Below, in pieces: positions 30,502-64,000 of a DNA stretch of 64,000 bases. The DNA is from Bugula neritina. Its lineage: Eukaryota; Bryozoa; Gymnolaemata; Cheilostomatida; Bugulidae. The translations under genes and the position numbers were made by a program. How positions within the stretch are numbered: position 1 is the stretch's first letter; every line of letters starts with the position of its first letter. Below the pieces are notes generated by a model. It made no database searches. It was not told where the DNA came from and worked only from the letters and a program-made list of their open reading frames with translations. The stretch is from the NCBI GenBank assembly GCA_964035545.1, contig OZ037767.1, forward strand, positions 32,039,628 to 32,103,627, read 5' to 3'.

Positions 30502-31300
30502 GCGGGTACAGACTGTAGGTGTTATAGGCCTAGGGCTATAGCCCATCTAATCTCCTTATTATAACTATGCATATTATAATCTCTAATTGTACACAGGCCA
30601 CTCTGGCACAGAGGTCAAAGGTTAATCAATAGCCACTGTAGACATTAAACTCCAGATTCTAAACTTGTCTTTCTAAATGACAACTAGCTGCATCTACCTC
30701 CAGTTGTCACCATATATTTTATATTCTTTTTATAAACCTTATTGCATGAAAGGAAAGTAGGTCACCTATGTCATACAGTTTTATTGAATAAAGGAATAAA
30801 ATAAATATATTGTAATAAATATATATTTTATTATGTGAGTTATAATGACACCATACAAACTACACATGCACACCATAATACATGTCAGGAGTTAACATCT
30901 GTTTTGACTAGTATACTTTCATACAAATACTGTAAGCTTAAGCTTGGGAAGACAATTGGTGCTGCCCATCTCTTCTCACACAGCCGCCACTGACAAGAGG
31001 GCGTGCCAGTGTTAGCATGATTATACCAAGCACTAATCCAGGGCTAATCCAGTGTAATTCATGACAGATAATGTTGATGTTAATCCGTGGTGTTAGCTGG
31101 TGTTTATGGTAATGGGGGGATATAGGGGGTATAATCTCCTATGTGTTGTACACTGCACCTCTAATACTCTATTAAGTAGTGGAGTACACAGTCACTGAGT
31201 AAGCTGTCACTGAGTAGCCCTTGATCTTGATTGAAAGTAAGCCGTGGGAATTGATGTCTTTACTTCAGCTGTTGGGTTATTGTAGTTATCTTAGTACAGG
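30502..31300. other. Transaldolase 3' UTR and convergent 3' flank
   Basis: AATAAA signals for the + strand lie at about 30788-30806. TTTATT motifs at about 30781 and 30826 would serve the minus-strand gene. The two genes are tail-to-tail. No other feature seen. Confidence 0.6.
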
Positions 31301-31602
31301 CTAAAATATCATCAAACATTTAGCAGTTTTTACTCACCACACCAACATCTTCTATTAGAAAACTGCACAGTTGTACCAAATTACCATCAAACTTATGAAA
31401 CAGTGGATTGGCTTTGCCTAAATAGCTTTTTAAGGGAAATAATGACTACGAGGTGATGATATATTCAATTAAAACAACTGAATCACCCACAGGTATTTAT
31501 AGCACCAGAAATCAAGCTATAACAATGGAGAAAAGCCATTTGTGGCACCAGGAAACTAGTCGGAGCATTGGAGAAGAATGTTACCAAATAGGCAGTACTT
31601 AC

Positions 31603-33019
31603 GTCTTCCACTGTTATCACATATCATTCGCTCCTCCGTGGCTTGTTGAACTCTGTTCACAGGTTGCTAAGAAAAAAGGAAAGAAACCATGTCATTGGAA
31701 TGCATATTATACACAGTACAACGGTTTCATAGCAGATATCTGCTGCGTTTTTCTATTTCTGTTTCCTGAAACAGAATACATTTCTATGCTAAATTATGTT
31801 CTCATAGCTACTCACATTTATTCTTGTTTGTGTGATGACTCCTCCATTTCCTAATCCAGCTCCTTGTCCTAATCCAGCCCCTTGTCTTATACCAGCCCCT
31901 TGTCCTAATCCAGCCCCTTGTCCTAATCCAGCTCCCTGTCTTATACCAACCCCCTGTCCTAGTGCTGCATCTTGTTTGACTCCATTTCCTTTTTTCTTAG
32001 CTCCACCTTTTCCTGTGCCTTTATTTCCTCCTCTTGGAGCTGCTACTTTTTGTACTACTGGAGGACTGACAACCCTGTTGCTCCCTTGTTGGGCCCCTGT
32101 GTTTTGTACAATAGGAAGGCTGGCAGCTCTGTTGCTCCCTTGTTGGGCCCCTGTGTTTTGTACAATAGGAAGGCTGGCAGCTCTGTTGCTCCCTTGTTGG
32201 GCCCCTGTGTTTTGTACAATAGGAAGACTGGCAGCCCTGTTGCTCCCTTGTTGGTTTCCTCGGTTTGCTCTGCTGCGGCCATTATTTGATCCTCTACCTC
32301 CATTACTAGTTCCAGCCCCTCCGCCTGCGTTGGTAAATCCACCACCACCATTGTTGAATCCACCACCACCATTGTTGGAGACCACCACACCGTCTCCATT
32401 GGTTGTGTCAAACTGAAATTCGTTATCAAAGTTTGTGTTGGTGCTGCCATCTCCCCTGTTGGCCAGGTTTTGTATATTAGGAGCAGCAATTCCCAGCGGG
32501 AACCTCTGATTCACGTTATTGAATAGAACATTGAGTGTTCTCTGAGCGTCTGCTAGCTGCTTCTCTCTCTGCCTTCTCTCTTCCTCTTCTTTTCTAGCTT
32601 GAGCTTCTGCCTTCTCACGCTTTCTTCTTTCCCTGTCTAGCTTCTTTTGCTCAGCTGGAGATATTGGCTGAGGATTGAAAAAGTTGTCATTCTGAAATCC
32701 CTGAAATCCCCCATTGTTATTGGGCTGGAATCCCTGGATTCCTTGGTCATCAGCAAAAGGGGATTCCCCGAAGTTGGGGTCATTGAAGTCATCTGGAAAG
32801 TCATTGAATTGCCCAAAATCGTTCGTTTGACTTCTAAAATTTGAAAGCATAAATTAAAATCTTGTTGAATTGCATCTTAAAAATATTTTATATTGTTTAT
32901 TATTGCAAAAGTTTTATGCTAAAAATGAATAAATGTTTGACTAGTTTTACTTGATATACTTACTGGGCCAATGCAATGACCACAAGTAGTAGAAACAAGA
33001 TTGTTACGGACTTGCACAT
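31603..33019 (-). CDS. Orphan secreted Gly/Asn/Gln-rich repeat protein
   Basis: Minus-strand exons 33019-32964, 32833-31816 and 31666-31603, consistent phases. The first encodes a strong signal peptide (MCKSVTILFLLLVVIALA). The mature protein starts with an Asp/Phe/Gly/Asn-rich stretch, then a Lys/Glu/Arg-rich segment of about 45 residues that could form a charged helix or coiled coil. Then come Gly-Asn runs, 3.5 copies of an 18-residue repeat (GAQQGSNRAASLPIVQNT), a basic Gly-Lys patch, and a (G)AGLGQGAGIRQG-type repeat. Exon 3 adds Gln/Glu-rich sequence with one Cys. The final exon is unresolved: a TTGTGCAG acceptor at about 31365 would give a stop after two codons, and other acceptors near 31280 and 31520 also give quick stops. 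About 360 residues. No family recognised; a structural, matrix, mucus or adhesive role is inference from composition. Confidence 0.75.
32055..32255 (-). repeat. 54-bp coding repeat in the orphan secreted protein
   Basis: Three nearly identical 54-bp units plus a diverged one encode the 18-residue repeat. The period is a multiple of three and the frame is kept, unlike most arrays in the window. Confidence 0.9.
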
Positions 33020-33261
33020 CTTCAGCTACTACTCTACCCTGTGTAGATATAATAATGTATATATTGGTGTGATATATTGGTGTGTATTCACCAAGTTTTG
33101 TGTCACAATAGGAATCTGCAGTAATTGGCAAACATTTCTCAAGTTTATTTTTATTATTTGCGCAGCTCTTGAATTTTATTATTCAAAAAGTTGGAAACTG
33201 CGATGATATTAAATAATGAAAAAAATGATATTGTATGAAGCTGAGATGTATAGTAACTAAC

Positions 33262-33328
33262 CTCTGTAGTAACTGGTCCAGTGTTGGTATACAAATGCAA
33301 GGGTTGGTTAGGTAGTATCTTCTTTATA
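33262..33328 (-). promoter_or_regulatory. Probable promoter and 5' noncoding exon of the orphan secreted gene
   Basis: On the minus strand a TATAAAG box lies at 33328-33322. About 30 bases on, a short leader could run to the donor AGAG|GTTAGT at 33262 and splice to the acceptor CTACACAG at 33039, 19 bases before the ATG. Confidence 0.5.
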
Positions 33329-33329
33329 T

Positions 33330-34673
33330 TCTCCTATCAACATAAATCAGGATTTAATGCCTTACACCAGTTAGTGTTTAGGGCTCAGCTGATTAATTAG
33401 TTAATCCCAATTTCATGAGTTAATGCCAGAGCCATTACTGCCTTTGGAGCAAATCCACTATATCTTTAATTGTGATAACAGAGAAAACACGCAATGCCAA
33501 GTCTATTCATTTAGATATATTACAAAGAGATACGCCACAGCTTGCTTCTAATGGCAGGTTTCACCTGAAAGAGGGTTGTTTCTAGTAATGAAAGGTTGTT
33601 AGGAGGAAGGAGAGGGGTTTGAAAAGAAGAAATTATGCCTAATTTTTTGTCGATACTAAAATGCAAAACCTTTCCCCAAGCGAATGTTTAAATTATTTGT
33701 GTTGTAGTAGATGTGGTACTGTAGTAGATGTGGTACTGTAGTAGACGTGGTACTGTAGTAGATGTGGTGCTGTAGTAGACGTGGTGCTGTAGTAGACGTG
33801 GTACTGTAGTAGATGTGGTACTGCAGTAGATGTGGTACTGTAGTAGATGTGGTGCTGTAGTAGATGTGGTACTGTAGTAGAAGTGGTACTGTAGTAGATG
33901 TGGTACTGTAGTAGATGTGGTACTGTAGTAGATGTGATGCTGTAGTAGACGTGGTGCTGTAGTAGATGTGGTACTCTAGTAGATGTGGTGCTGTAGTAGA
34001 TGTGGTACTGTAGTAGATGTGGTACTGTAGTAGACGTGGTACTGTAGTAGAAGTGGTACTGTAGTAGAAGTGGTACTGTAGTAGAAGTGGTACTGTAGTG
34101 TATGTGGTACTGTAGTAGATGTGGTACTGTAGTAGATGTGGTAATGTAGTAGAAGTGGTACTGTAGTAGAAGTGGTACTGCAGTAGATGTGGTACTGTAG
34201 TAGATGTTGTAATGTAGTAGACGTGGTACTGTAGTACAAGTGGTACTGTAGTAGATGTGGTACTGTAGTAGATGTGGCAGTGTAGAAGTGAAACAGAATA
34301 TCAAGAAATATGTCTGGTAACAGAACCAATGAGGATAGATTCTTTCATGAACAATACTGTTACCATAATACTGCTCACAATACTGCACACAATGCAAGCA
34401 ATCTCCCATTGATATTGATTTTTGCAAAACCTATATTATCTGTTATTTCTGGTTATTGATCATACGGCACATCTCTGATTATTTGTTGGAATCCGAATAA
34501 TTTGGTTGTTTTGTCTTCTTCTTTGTTTGTGTTTCCACTGGGTTGTGTTTATTGATTGTTCCCCCTGTGGTATTGATCTTCTTCCCCCTGTGGTATTGAT
34601 CTTCTTCCCAAACCATTTCATGCCAGACGACGGTGCTTTGCGGTACCTAAAATTCAACTACAGAGGTCTGAAG
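33330..34673. other. Divergent intergenic region with a 17-bp array
   Basis: 33695-34285 is about 34 copies of a 17-bp unit TACTGTAGTAGATGTGG. The rest is AT-rich, apart from a duplicated CCCCCTGTGGTATTGATCTT at 34560-34605 upstream of the giant receptor gene. No other gene is supportable. Confidence 0.75.
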
Positions 34674-63847
<29,174 letters not shown>

Positions 63848-64000
63848 GTGCACTTCTGATTGGTCAATTGCATTATATGTATAGTAGCTTGTCTGTGATT
63901 GGTCGTGATGTATAGTAGCTTGCCTCTGATTAGTCAACTTGGTTACCAGCTAGTTAGCCATAACGCTACCTAGTTACATTAAACAATATCGTTACTATGT

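Noticed and set aside
31453-31854. Plus-strand open frame of 133 codons.
   Set aside because: No homology or coding character; it overlaps the minus-strand exon 31666-31603, which has correct splice signals.

Overview
The window is nuclear DNA from an animal. Genes are split by many short GT-AG introns, and the products are metazoan: a leucine-rich-repeat/EF-hand protein, two gustatory-receptor-like seven-helix proteins, transaldolase, and a giant polycystin-1/REJ-type receptor with C-type lectin, WSC, PKD and EGF modules. Gustatory-receptor-like genes argue against a vertebrate, so an invertebrate (cnidarian, spiralian or deuterostome) is the best guess. I cannot name the species. The DNA is AT-rich and dense in tandem repeats; nearly every intron longer than a few hundred bases is mainly one minisatellite array.

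Layout. 1-6.6 kb (+): an LRRC74-like gene of 12 recognisable exons. 6.6-12.3 kb: no gene, with long (GT)n, (CA)n-like and (AT)n tracts. 12.3-12.95 kb (+): a small secreted cysteine-rich, defensin-like peptide gene with a TATA promoter but an in-frame stop. 14.3-16.9 and 18.4-20.7 kb (+): two tandem gustatory-receptor-like genes with the same four-exon structure and the family C-terminal TY(h5)QF signature (SY(h5)QF in the second). 21.4-30.5 kb (+): transaldolase in seven exons, swollen by 0.7, 2.0 and 2.0 kb arrays. 31.3-33.3 kb (-): an orphan secreted Gly/Asn/Gln-rich repeat protein, tail-to-tail with transaldolase. 34.67 kb to the right edge (+): a polycystin-1-like receptor, 51 consistent exons coding about 2,555 residues of ectodomain; the membrane part lies beyond the window.

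I joined exons by hand using splice signals and codon phase. Phases close without conflict through all 51 receptor exons and all seven transaldolase exons.

Two things stand out. First, the receptor contains nested domains. One complete C-type lectin domain (three exons, phase-1 borders) sits inside another lectin domain, whose halves have both lost the cysteines that would pair with each other. A second lectin domain (two exons, phase-1 borders) sits inside a PKD-like domain. Second, many arrays are anchored on splice sites: the repeat unit includes the true donor or acceptor, often with adjoining exon bases, so each intron carries rows of decoy splice sites. In at least two cases use of the decoys would stay in frame and add repeat-encoded residues.
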